From Xylanivirga thermophila (GTDB taxonomy: Bacteria; Bacillota; Clostridia; Caldicoprobacterales; Xylanivirgaceae): DNA of 64,000 nt. Both the position numbers and the translations under genes were made by a program. Below the pieces are notes generated by a model. The model made no database searches. It saw nothing but the letters and a program-made list of their open reading frames with translations, and had not been told where the DNA came from. The stretch spans positions 18,193 to 82,192 of the forward strand of contig NZ_RXHQ01000013.1 in the NCBI RefSeq assembly GCF_004138105.1, in the 5' to 3' direction. Of the stretch, positions 56,960 through 64,000 are shown piece after piece (position 1 is the first letter of the stretch; the number at the start of each line of letters is the position of its first letter).

Positions 56960-57946
56960 TTATAGGAGTATCTCATCTATCCTTTGAAGTTCCTCTTTTG
57001 AAAACTCTAAATTATTCAATGCAGCAACATTTTCTTCTATTTGATTAACCTTACTAGCACCTATTAAAGCCGAAGTCACTCTTCCGCCCCTCAGCACCCA
57101 CGCAAGGGCCATTTGTGCAAGGGATTGACCACGCTCTTTAGCTATTTTGTTTAACAGTTCTACCTTTTTCAGCTTCTCTTCTGTAATATCGCCCTTTTTA
57201 AGTGCACCTGTAGATTTGGCTGCTCTGGAATCAGCTGGAATACCCGATAGGTATTTATTGGTTAAAAGCCCTTGTGCAAGTGGACAAAATGCAATGCTGC
57301 CTATGCCCTCTTCTGTTAATACATCGAGCAAATCATCTTCAATCCATCTGTTAAACATGGAATAGCTAGGCTGATGAATGATAAAAGGCGTACCCAATTG
57401 TTTGAATATGCGTATAGCCTCCCTAGTTTGCTCAGCAGTATAGGAGGATATACCAACATACAAAGCCTTACCCTGCCTTACTGCAGAATCTAGAGCCCCT
57501 ACAGTTTCCTCCATAGGTGTATCTGGATCTGGCCTGTGGGAATAAAATATATCCACATATTCAAGTCCCATTCGCCTTAGACTCTGATCCAAACTGGCCA
57601 ATAAATATTTTCTAGAGCCCCATTCACCATAAGGCCCTGGCCACATCCTGTAACCCGCTTTTGTAGAGATTATCATTTCATCCCGATAGCTTGCGAGATC
57701 CATCTTTAGTATTTTTCCAAAGTTCTCCTCTGCTGAACCTGGAGGTGGTCCATAGTTGTTAGCTAGATCAAAATGGGTTATTCCTAGATCAAAAGCCCTC
57801 CTTACCATGGCACGGCTATTTTCGAATACGTCAACACCGCCAAAATTATGCCAAAAACCTAAAGAGATGGCAGGCAACATAAGACCGCTTTTACCACATC
57901 TGTTGTATTTCATGCCCTTATAGCGATTTTGATTTGGATAATACAT
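56960..57946 (-). CDS. Aldo/keto reductase (YghZ-like)
   Basis: A 328-residue NADPH-dependent reductase. The catalytic Asp and Tyr lie in DLANNYGPPPGSAEENFG, the Lys in IISTKAG and the His in YSHRPDP. It is close to the YghZ/GpdB type, which reduces glyceraldehyde 3-phosphate or methylglyoxal in other bacteria. It starts at MYYPNQN after GGGAGGGT. It lies 27 nt behind ddh on the same strand. Confidence 0.9.
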   Translation of the reverse strand: MYYPNQNRYKGMKYNRCGKSGLMLPAISLGFWHNFGGVDVFENSRAMVRRAFDLGITHFDLANNYGPPPGSAEENFGKILKMDLASYRDEMIISTKAGYRMWPGPYGEWGSRKYLLASLDQSLRRMGLEYVDIFYSHRPDPDTPMEETVGALDSAVRQGKALYVGISSYTAEQTREAIRIFKQLGTPFIIHQPSYSMFNRWIEDDLLDVLTEEGIGSIAFCPLAQGLLTNKYLSGIPADSRAAKSTGALKKGDITEEKLKKVELLNKIAKERGQSLAQMALAWVLRGGRVTSALIGASKVNQIEENVAALNNLEFSKEELQRIDEILL

Positions 57947-57973
57947 TATAATATACCCTCCCACTTTATATTT

Positions 57974-58879
57974 CTACACCAAATGCCTTATTATATCCTC
58001 CCTGTCACCATAGATTAGATCAATTACCGGTATCTCGATCATTGTATATGCACCAGGCTTTTGCCTTGTAGTGGCCCTAGCTGCACATACCAATACTTGA
58101 CCTGTAAGGGCAGGATTATTTATATTCATTTTAAACTCAAAACGCTGATTTTGTACTGTACCTGATACGCCCTTGCGCTCCATCAACACACCATGTCCCA
58201 TATCAATTAGTGAGTCTACATCATCAACCTGCGTTACTATGGTTTCATCATTTATAAAATATGGATCGCTTTTTATAGATTCTTCCACTTCTTTAAAATC
58301 AGCACCTTCTTCCAATTCTACGTATACTGCCCTACGATGTACCCCATATCCAATGGGGATTGTCATAGATAGTGCAGACCTTACTCCCTTTTTATCTTTC
58401 ACTGCTACGGTATGACCCATACTCATACCAGGCCCAAAATTGGTATATGTTATACCTTTAGGTGCCAATGCCTTCATAAGTGTCCTTATTATTGAATCAC
58501 TACCTGGATCCCAACCAGCAGATACTATAGACACTGCATTATTTTCGTTCGCTACCTTATCTAGCGCATTTTTTACATCCCATATATTACTATGTATATC
58601 ATAGCTATCTACCGTATTGATGCCCTTAGATAATAGATCCTTTGCCACATCTGGAATTGATCTAGTTGGCAAGCCCAATATGGCAACATCTACATCTCCT
58701 AGAGATTCTATAGAATCTACCACCTTTACCCCTTCAAGTTCTTTAGGCAGAGACTTTTGTATTGAAGATGCCCTTCTAACTAGCCCAACAAGTTCCATAT
58801 CAGGAGCCTCGAGTACTGCCTTTAATGCCATCCTCCCTACATTTCCATATCCCACTACTGCCACTTTTATTTTTTCCAT
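57974..58879 (-). CDS. ddh: meso-Diaminopimelate dehydrogenase
   Basis: A 301-residue enzyme that forms meso-diaminopimelate from tetrahydrodipicolinate in one step with [15 protein letters not shown] is the Rossmann loop. [15 protein letters not shown] and [21 protein letters not shown] are close to known Ddh sequences (substrate-binding region). It feeds lysine and peptidoglycan synthesis. It starts after AAAGGATG. Confidence 0.9.
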   Translation of the reverse strand: MEKIKVAVVGYGNVGRMALKAVLEAPDMELVGLVRRASSIQKSLPKELEGVKVVDSIESLGDVDVAILGLPTRSIPDVAKDLLSKGINTVDSYDIHSNIWDVKNALDKVANENNAVSIVSAGWDPGSDSIIRTLMKALAPKGITYTNFGPGMSMGHTVAVKDKKGVRSALSMTIPIGYGVHRRAVYVELEEGADFKEVEESIKSDPYFINDETIVTQVDDVDSLIDMGHGVLMERKGVSGTVQNQRFEFKMNINNPALTGQVLVCAARATTRQKPGAYTMIEIPVIDLIYGDREDIIRHLV

Positions 58880-59044
58880 TGCTTACTCATCCTTTCTCAA
58901 AAACCAACAGCTGCTTATATTTATATTTTAACAAAATCACGACAAAATAGTAACATTTTTTTGGAGCTTTTCTAAATTTAATTATCCATTTCCAACTTAT
59001 ATGCATATTATATATTAAAATATATAATTTAGGAGGTAGAAATA

Positions 59045-59530
59045 ATGTGGTATGGAGGAGCTCCATGCAATATGGCAATAGCATATATCCAGGGAGGCCC
59101 TTTGGCACCTAATATCACCGGAACAGTTGTATTTAAAGATGTTCCTGGTGGAACCAATGTTTGTGCTAGTATATATGGTCTACCGTCCTACAGACCAGGT
59201 ATTGATGGCAAACCCCAAATAGGTCCCCATGGATTTCACATACATGAAAATAGAGATTGCAGTGTAGGAGATCCAACAAATCCTTTCACTGCTGCAGGTG
59301 AACACTGGAATCCTACCGCGCAGCCCCATGGAAACCATGCAGGTGATTTCCCTGTGCTCTTTTCTAACAACGGTTTTACAGGGATGTGTTTTTTTACTAA
59401 TAGATTCAAAGTACAAGATATTATAGGAAAATCTGTAATAATACATGAAAGTCCCGATGACTATAGAACTCAGCCAGCAGGCAATTCTGGAAAACGCCTA
59501 GCATGCGGTATAATAATCCCTTACTATTAA
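59045..59530 (+). CDS. sodC: Cu/Zn superoxide dismutase family protein
   Basis: A 161-residue SodC. All seven metal ligands can be placed: H65 and H67 (FHIH), H87 (GEHW), H95 and H98 with D101 (PHGNHAGD), and H134 (IIHE). The disulfide pair is C72 and C154, and Arg151 follows in SGKRLACG. Bacillus YojM lacks some ligands; this copy is complete. No signal peptide is seen, unlike most bacterial SodC, so it may be cytoplasmic or spore-associated. It starts after TTTAGGAGG. Confidence 0.87.
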   Translation: MWYGGAPCNMAIAYIQGGPLAPNITGTVVFKDVPGGTNVCASIYGLPSYRPGIDGKPQIGPHGFHIHENRDCSVGDPTNPFTAAGEHWNPTAQPHGNHAGDFPVLFSNNGFTGMCFFTNRFKVQDIIGKSVIIHESPDDYRTQPAGNSGKRLACGIIIPYY

Positions 59531-59891
59531 AATTATATGGGAGCAAAATGTCTTAACTAAAAAAATTTTGCTCCCATATATAAGTACTTTTACCTTAAAA
59601 TCATCTAATCATATTCATACAACATATTTTTTACCATTTGCCTATTATAGTCCTTTTCTATTATTATACTATATATGTAATGGCAATACAAATTGTGTAA
59701 AATATGAATATGGTGTAAAAACTTATATATATTTTTGTCAAAACTTACAGTTATGTATTAAAAATATATATAAGCAAAATTCCATATTTTTTTACCACAA
59801 TTAAGTTTTATTTGTTATAATATTGGTTATATATTTTGTATATTGCTATTTTCATAACATCTATTGTTTCAATATAGAAAGGAGGAGTTTT
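59531..59891. other. Intergenic region before the rnf operon, 361 bp
   Basis: After the sodC hairpin this is AT-rich and empty of genes. A weak promoter is possible at 59792-59821 (TTACCA, 18-bp spacer, TATAAT), 70 bp before rnfC. Confidence 0.55.
59534..59580. terminator. Perfect 16-bp hairpin after sodC
   Basis: TATATGGGAGCAAAAT (59534-59549) pairs with ATTTTGCTCCCATATA (59565-59580). It lacks a long T tract, so it may be a terminator only in part. Confidence 0.65.
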
Positions 59892-61214
59892 ATGGAGACA
59901 CTGACCTTTGATAATGGATTGCATCTTCCTTACAATAAGGAACTTTCAAACTCCAAACCCATTGTGGAAATTCTACCTGGAGAAAACGTTGTTTTTTTGT
60001 TAAAGCAACATCTAGGCGCACCTTGTGAACCCATTGTAAAAAAGGGTGACAGGGTATTGGTAGGTCAAAAAATAGCTGATGCTGAGGCAGTAGTATGTGC
60101 ACCTATTCACTCTAGCGTATCTGGCACAGTAACAGATATAACAGAAATAAAGTATGCACGGGGAGAAATGATTCCGGCTATAATAGTAAAGAACGATGAT
60201 AAATATGAAAAGGCTGAACCTTCATGGAATATCCAAAATTATCAGCTATTATCCCGGGATGAGATAATAGATATTATTCACCAAGCAGGAATAATAGGTA
60301 TGGGAGGTGCTGCATTCCCTACCCATTTAAAATTAAATCCCCCAGCCGATAAAAAAGTAGACTGTATAATCTTAAATGGATGTGAGTGTGAGCCTTATGT
60401 CACATGTGATCACAGGCTTATGCTTGAGGAACCTGAAAAAATAATAAAGGGACTTAATGTAATTTTGCATATGTTTCCTGAGGCAAAAGGCTATATAGCT
60501 ATTGAGGATAATAAAAAGGATGCTATTTTAGCCATGCAGGAAGCTATCAAAAAGGCGGGAGAATCCAGTAGTATAGAAATTAAAGTGGTAAAGACTAAGT
60601 ATCCACAAGGCTCTGAAAAGCAGCTTATTTATGCCCTTACCAACAGAAAAGTACCTACTGGTAAATTGCCTGCAGATGTAGGATGTATTGTACAAAATGT
60701 AGGCACATCGGCTGCCATATATGATGCAATATTTGAGGGGCGACCCCTCATCTCAAGGATAGTAACTATCACAGGCAAATCAATTAAAAATCCGCAAAAT
60801 TTCAGGGTATTTGTGGGGACACCTTTTCAGCGATTGGTAGATGCTGCAGGTGGCTTTATAGATCAGCCTGTAAAAATTATAAGCGGAGGCCCCATGATGG
60901 GCGTTACAATGCCTAACACTACCATGCCCATAACTAAAGCTACAACTGGCATCTTGTTCTTAACAAAACGTGAAACTGTCATGCCCGAAGAATCAAGTTG
61001 CATAAGATGTGGTAAATGTGTACAGGCATGCCCTATGAATTTGCTTCCAAACTATCTAAATAAATTTGGAAAGCAAGACAATATGAAAATGTTCCAAAAA
61101 TTTCAAGGAACTAGTTGTATAGAATGTGGTTGCTGCACATATGTATGTCCAGCATATCAAAGAATAGTAAATAGAATTAGAAATTCAAAACAAACAATTA
61201 GAAATAATAAGTAA
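59892..61214 (+). CDS. rnfC: Rnf complex subunit RnfC
   Basis: A 440-residue peripheral subunit that passes electrons between NAD and the rest of Rnf. The NADH/flavin-binding core has IGMGGAAFPTHLK and LNGCECEPYVTCDHRLM. Two [4Fe-4S] motifs lie near the C-terminus: CIRCGKCVQACP and CIECGCCTYVCP. It starts at METLTF after AAAGGAGG; the longer frame upstream has no ribosome binding site. It is the first gene of rnfCDGEA. Confidence 0.93.
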   Translation: METLTFDNGLHLPYNKELSNSKPIVEILPGENVVFLLKQHLGAPCEPIVKKGDRVLVGQKIADAEAVVCAPIHSSVSGTVTDITEIKYARGEMIPAIIVKNDDKYEKAEPSWNIQNYQLLSRDEIIDIIHQAGIIGMGGAAFPTHLKLNPPADKKVDCIILNGCECEPYVTCDHRLMLEEPEKIIKGLNVILHMFPEAKGYIAIEDNKKDAILAMQEAIKKAGESSSIEIKVVKTKYPQGSEKQLIYALTNRKVPTGKLPADVGCIVQNVGTSAAIYDAIFEGRPLISRIVTITGKSIKNPQNFRVFVGTPFQRLVDAAGGFIDQPVKIISGGPMMGVTMPNTTMPITKATTGILFLTKRETVMPEESSCIRCGKCVQACPMNLLPNYLNKFGKQDNMKMFQKFQGTSCIECGCCTYVCPAYQRIVNRIRNSKQTIRNNK

Positions 61215-61232
61215 CACCAAAGGGGTGATTTA

Positions 61233-62165
61233 ATGTCTAGCAAAAAATATATAGAAAGTTCCTCACCTCATATACATGCAGATATATCTACGAAAATTAT
61301 AATGAAGGATGTAATCATTGCCTTAATGCCAGCTCTATTTGCAAGCATCTATTTCTTTGGTATAAGGGCTCTTATAATAACCCTATTATCCGTTGTAGCA
61401 TGTGTATTAGGTGAAATGATATGGCAAAAACTTTTTCATAAGCAATCAACTATAAATGACCTAAGTACTGTCGTGACTGGTATTTTATTAGCTTTTTGCC
61501 TCCCACCTACAGTTCCCTATTATATACCGATAATAGGTGGATTTTTTGCCATAATAATAGTTAAACAGGTATTTGGCGGCATAGGTAGAAACTTTTTAAA
61601 TCCGGCTCTTGCAGCTCGGGCTTTTTTAATGGCCACATGGCCTGCTAGTATGGCAAAATGGACATTGGATGGAGTATCTGCAGCCACGCCGCTAGAAACA
61701 ATAAAAAATATATCAGTAGGTCTACCACAAATAAAGAATGTTTTCTTAGGACATACAGGGGGTTCCATAGGCGAAACATCCTGTTTAGCACTTATTATAG
61801 GTGGTATATATTTATTATATAAAGGCGTTATTACCTGGAAGATACCTGCAACTTATATAGGTACAGTTTTTATTCTTTCCTTTTTATTTGGTAATGACGC
61901 CTTCTCGATTAACTACGCCTTATATCAAATATTCTCCGGTGGGCTATTTTTAGGTGCCATATACATGGCTACTGACTATACTACTTCTCCTGTGACACCA
62001 AAAGGGCAATATATAATGGGCATAGGTTGTGGCATATTAACATGGATACTTAGATCAGTGGCACAAACACCTGAAGGGGTTGCATATTCAATACTCATAA
62101 TGAATATGTTTGTTCCAATGATTGAACGGCACACCATTCCGAAGGTATTTGGGGAGGTGGAGTAA
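61233..62165 (+). CDS. rnfD: Rnf complex subunit RnfD
   Basis: A 310-residue membrane subunit. The covalent FMN site is Thr in DGVSAATPLE, close to the usual S-x-A-T-P. About ten membrane helices with the family pattern NFLNPALAARAFL are present. It ends where rnfG starts. Together with RnfG it carries electrons through the membrane and helps to move Na+ or H+. Confidence 0.92.
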   Translation: MSSKKYIESSSPHIHADISTKIIMKDVIIALMPALFASIYFFGIRALIITLLSVVACVLGEMIWQKLFHKQSTINDLSTVVTGILLAFCLPPTVPYYIPIIGGFFAIIIVKQVFGGIGRNFLNPALAARAFLMATWPASMAKWTLDGVSAATPLETIKNISVGLPQIKNVFLGHTGGSIGETSCLALIIGGIYLLYKGVITWKIPATYIGTVFILSFLFGNDAFSINYALYQIFSGGLFLGAIYMATDYTTSPVTPKGQYIMGIGCGILTWILRSVAQTPEGVAYSILIMNMFVPMIERHTIPKVFGEVE

Positions 62166-62741
62166 ATGAAGACAAATACAAAATGGAGTATTATACTAAT
62201 ATTGGTTATAGTAGCTTGTAGCGTTGTTACTGGCATAGTGTATAATTCATTGAGTGATAAAATAGTAGAAAATGCTCCAAAAGATGACAATAAGGATATT
62301 TTAGATATAGCAAGCCTTATCCCTGATGCAGATTCTTTGAAGCCTTTGGATATACAAGGCGGAGACGAAGCTGTAAAGGAAGTCAATGAAGCATATGCTG
62401 GAGATGAACTTAAAGGCTATCTCATTAAAACTGATTCTAAAGGGGCATATAGCACCCTCTCCATCGCAACTGCGATAACCATTGATGGAAAGATATCCGG
62501 TATAACAATCCTTTCACAAAAGGAAACGGAAGGATTGGGAGATGGTATAGTAAAAGAAGATTTTACAAACAGGTTTAAGGAAAAAGATACCCAAAATGAA
62601 TTAAAGGTTGTTAAAGAAGAACCAAAAAATGGCGATGAAATACAGGCTCTGTCAAGTGCTACCATAAGCTCTCAGGGGGTAGTTGATGGTGTTAACGCTG
62701 CTATTAACTATTATAACGCACACATCAAAGGAGGTGAATAA
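62166..62741 (+). CDS. rnfG: Rnf complex subunit RnfG
   Basis: A 191-residue subunit with one N-terminal membrane helix (about 7-27) and a soluble FMN domain outside. The flavinylation motif reads LSSATISS: the Thr is kept, but the usual Gly of S-G-A-T is Ser. The FMN-binding module GITILSQKETEGLGD is intact. It abuts rnfD and precedes rnfE by 2 nt. Confidence 0.88.
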   Translation: MKTNTKWSIILILVIVACSVVTGIVYNSLSDKIVENAPKDDNKDILDIASLIPDADSLKPLDIQGGDEAVKEVNEAYAGDELKGYLIKTDSKGAYSTLSIATAITIDGKISGITILSQKETEGLGDGIVKEDFTNRFKEKDTQNELKVVKEEPKNGDEIQALSSATISSQGVVDGVNAAINYYNAHIKGGE

Positions 62742-62743
62742 GC

Positions 62744-63265
62744 ATGGCCAGACCTAATACTAAAAAAACAAATATTGCCCTTATTGCTGCTGTCTGTACT
62801 GCACTAGCGGCTACTACAAATATAAAAACTGGCTTTGCAGTGGGAATAGCAACTTCTATTGTGCTTATTTTAACAAATATCCTAATGGGTATATTAAAAA
62901 ATAAGGCACCAAACAACATGCTTATACTCTTTTATATAGTTTTTTCAGCGTTTTTTGTAAGCATTACCCATTTTATATTTCAAGCTTATTTACCTGAAAT
63001 TAGCAATCAATTAGGTATCTATATACCAATTACCTTTATAGTATGCCTTTTAATTCAGCTAGTTCAGGGTGGCACAGACTATTCTATAGGTAATTCCATA
63101 CAGATCAGCATAGAGTTTATATTGTTAATGGTTGTTATAGGTGCATTAAGGGAATGGTTAGGAATTGTGATCCCTTCTATGGCTCTTGCTCCTGGTGCTC
63201 TGATAACACTTGGCTTTGTGCTGGCAGTTATATCTGCTATCTATAAAAGTAAGAAAACAGCTTAG
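62744..63265 (+). CDS. rnfE: Rnf complex subunit RnfE (short, divergent)
   Basis: A 173-residue membrane subunit with about six helices, shorter than the usual 195-210. The two cluster cysteines are kept: C18 (AAVCTALAATT, aligned with GLCPTLAVTT) and C101 (FIVCLLIQ, aligned with VNCIILGR). The N-terminal ENP motif and the GRAEAFA motif are absent, so the protein is truncated and divergent. It should form a [2Fe-2S] half-site with RnfA. Confidence 0.82.
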   Translation: MARPNTKKTNIALIAAVCTALAATTNIKTGFAVGIATSIVLILTNILMGILKNKAPNNMLILFYIVFSAFFVSITHFIFQAYLPEISNQLGIYIPITFIVCLLIQLVQGGTDYSIGNSIQISIEFILLMVVIGALREWLGIVIPSMALAPGALITLGFVLAVISAIYKSKKTA

Positions 63266-63293
63266 AAATTCTTAATTAGAAAGTGGTGATATT

Positions 63294-63863
63294 GTGAATA
63301 TTGTATCTATAATAGTAGCTGCTACCCTATCTGAAAATTATGTACTATCAAGACTATTGGGTATATATCCTGTAATTGATAATAATTCCAATAAAAAATC
63401 TGAGATATTATGGAATGGCATAATACTGACCATGGCTATGCTTATTTTATCAAGCCTTAGTTATGCCACATATACTTGGATTTTAGAACGTTTTGATGTA
63501 TCATATTTGGCTATTATTGTCTTTGCTCTGCTTTTATTTCTAACGTCTCATTTAGTTGTTATGGCTTTTGATAAAACAAAGGCTAGACATGGTAGAATGA
63601 ACATTGATAGCATAATAGGCAATTCAGCTGTATTAGGTGTTGTACTCGTAAATGTTCCACAAGTTGATTCTTTTGTTTCTTTAATTGTAAGTGCATTGGC
63701 TGCAGGTGTAGGTTATACACTGGTTTCCATACTGTTGTCAGATGTAAACAACAGGATTGATGATACCGATATACCTGCTAGCTTCCGTGGTTTTCCCATA
63801 CAGCTTATTACATTGGGACTTATGGCCTATGCTTTTTGGGGATTCCATGGTATTTTGCATTAA
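63294..63863 (+). CDS. rnfA: Rnf complex subunit RnfA lacking both cluster cysteines
   Basis: A 189-residue membrane subunit, GTG start. The C-terminus (RGFPIQLITLGLMAYAFWGF) is clearly RnfA. In normal RnfA, Cys25 (GICPFLG) and a Cys near 110 (NCAVLG) hold the membrane [2Fe-2S] cluster with two Cys from RnfE. Here position 25 is Tyr (LLGIYPVID) and position 111 is Ser (IIGNSAVLG). So RnfA has lost both ligands while RnfE keeps its two. The cluster may be absent, altered or differently bound. Confidence 0.85.
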   Translation: MNIVSIIVAATLSENYVLSRLLGIYPVIDNNSNKKSEILWNGIILTMAMLILSSLSYATYTWILERFDVSYLAIIVFALLLFLTSHLVVMAFDKTKARHGRMNIDSIIGNSAVLGVVLVNVPQVDSFVSLIVSALAAGVGYTLVSILLSDVNNRIDDTDIPASFRGFPIQLITLGLMAYAFWGFHGILH

Positions 63864-64000
63864 GTCTTTTTAAATATTATTATGTTAGTGTAAAGTTACC
63901 GTAGGGAATTAGAGTAATAAATTACCATAAGAATTGAAAAGAAGATGACATCCTGTTAATATATTATTCACTATAATAAACAACTAACGAAAGGATGACA
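63864..64000. other. Region after rnfA to the window end
   Basis: No gene in the last 137 bp. It ends in AAAGGATGACA, a likely ribosome binding site for a gene beginning beyond the window. The expected rnfB does not start directly behind rnfA. Confidence 0.5.

Noticed and set aside
1..64000. tRNA, rRNA, CRISPR arrays, T-box or cobalamin/TPP/SAM riboswitches
   Set aside because: I looked for their conserved cores (for example the T-box specifier end, TPP and SAM cores, regularly spaced repeats) and saw none.

Overview
The window comes from a low-GC, anaerobic, spore-former-type member of the Clostridia (Bacillota). The evidence is AT-rich sequence, AGGAGG-type ribosome binding sites, TTG and GTG starts, an Rnf complex, a PPi-type phosphofructokinase, a glgBAP glycogen cluster, meso-diaminopimelate dehydrogenase and many 4Fe-4S proteins. 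I cannot name the species. Coding density is about 85-90 percent. I see no rRNA, tRNA or CRISPR array, and the only mobile DNA is one decayed IS110 remnant.

Layout. 0-4.7 kb: a YhaN/YhaO (SbcCD-like) repair pair, a small unknown gene, and a fusion of two thioredoxin-like domains to a CcdA-type membrane domain. 4.75-12 kb: a dead GH29 fucosidase, the IS110 remnant, an Lpl/Ytc-type sugar ABC transporter and its membrane-bound AraC-type regulator. 12.6-18.8 kb: a MocR regulator divergent from pdxS-lplA, then lpdA and PPi-phosphofructokinase. 18.9-25.1 kb: a cell-envelope block with an OmpR-family two-component system plus lipoprotein, a polysaccharide deacetylase and an LCP ligase. 25.2-31.5 kb: glgB-glgA-glgP and a stand-alone starch-binding module. 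31.7-36.9 kb: a PflX-like radical SAM protein, a MalY/PatB lyase, QueT, and an ArsR/P-type ATPase metal-efflux operon. 37.3-41.6 kb: a cupin regulator and potABCD. 41.5-46.1 kb: a tight five-gene operon with a small sulfite-reductase-like protein, a FecBCD-type importer and a LysR regulator. 46.2-59.5 kb: a PII-like protein with a CPA2 antiporter, a peptidoglycan-binding protein, YjbQ, an MFS/GH20 pair, Nudix, aldehyde dehydrogenase, GNAT, ferredoxin, aldo-keto reductase, ddh and a Cu/Zn SOD. 59.9-63.9 kb: rnfCDGEA.

Three signals stand out. (1) The octamer GGCGGGAG occurs 23 times by my count, against roughly 0.2 expected. It lies in all three reading frames and 21 of 23 copies are on the sense strand, so it looks like a DNA- or RNA-level element. 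(2) RnfA lacks both cysteines that normally bind the membrane [2Fe-2S] cluster, while RnfE keeps its pair. (3) WalR-type boxes (TGTWAH-N5-TGTWAH) stand in the gene's own orientation upstream of three cell-wall genes, with an OmpR-family regulator encoded nearby.
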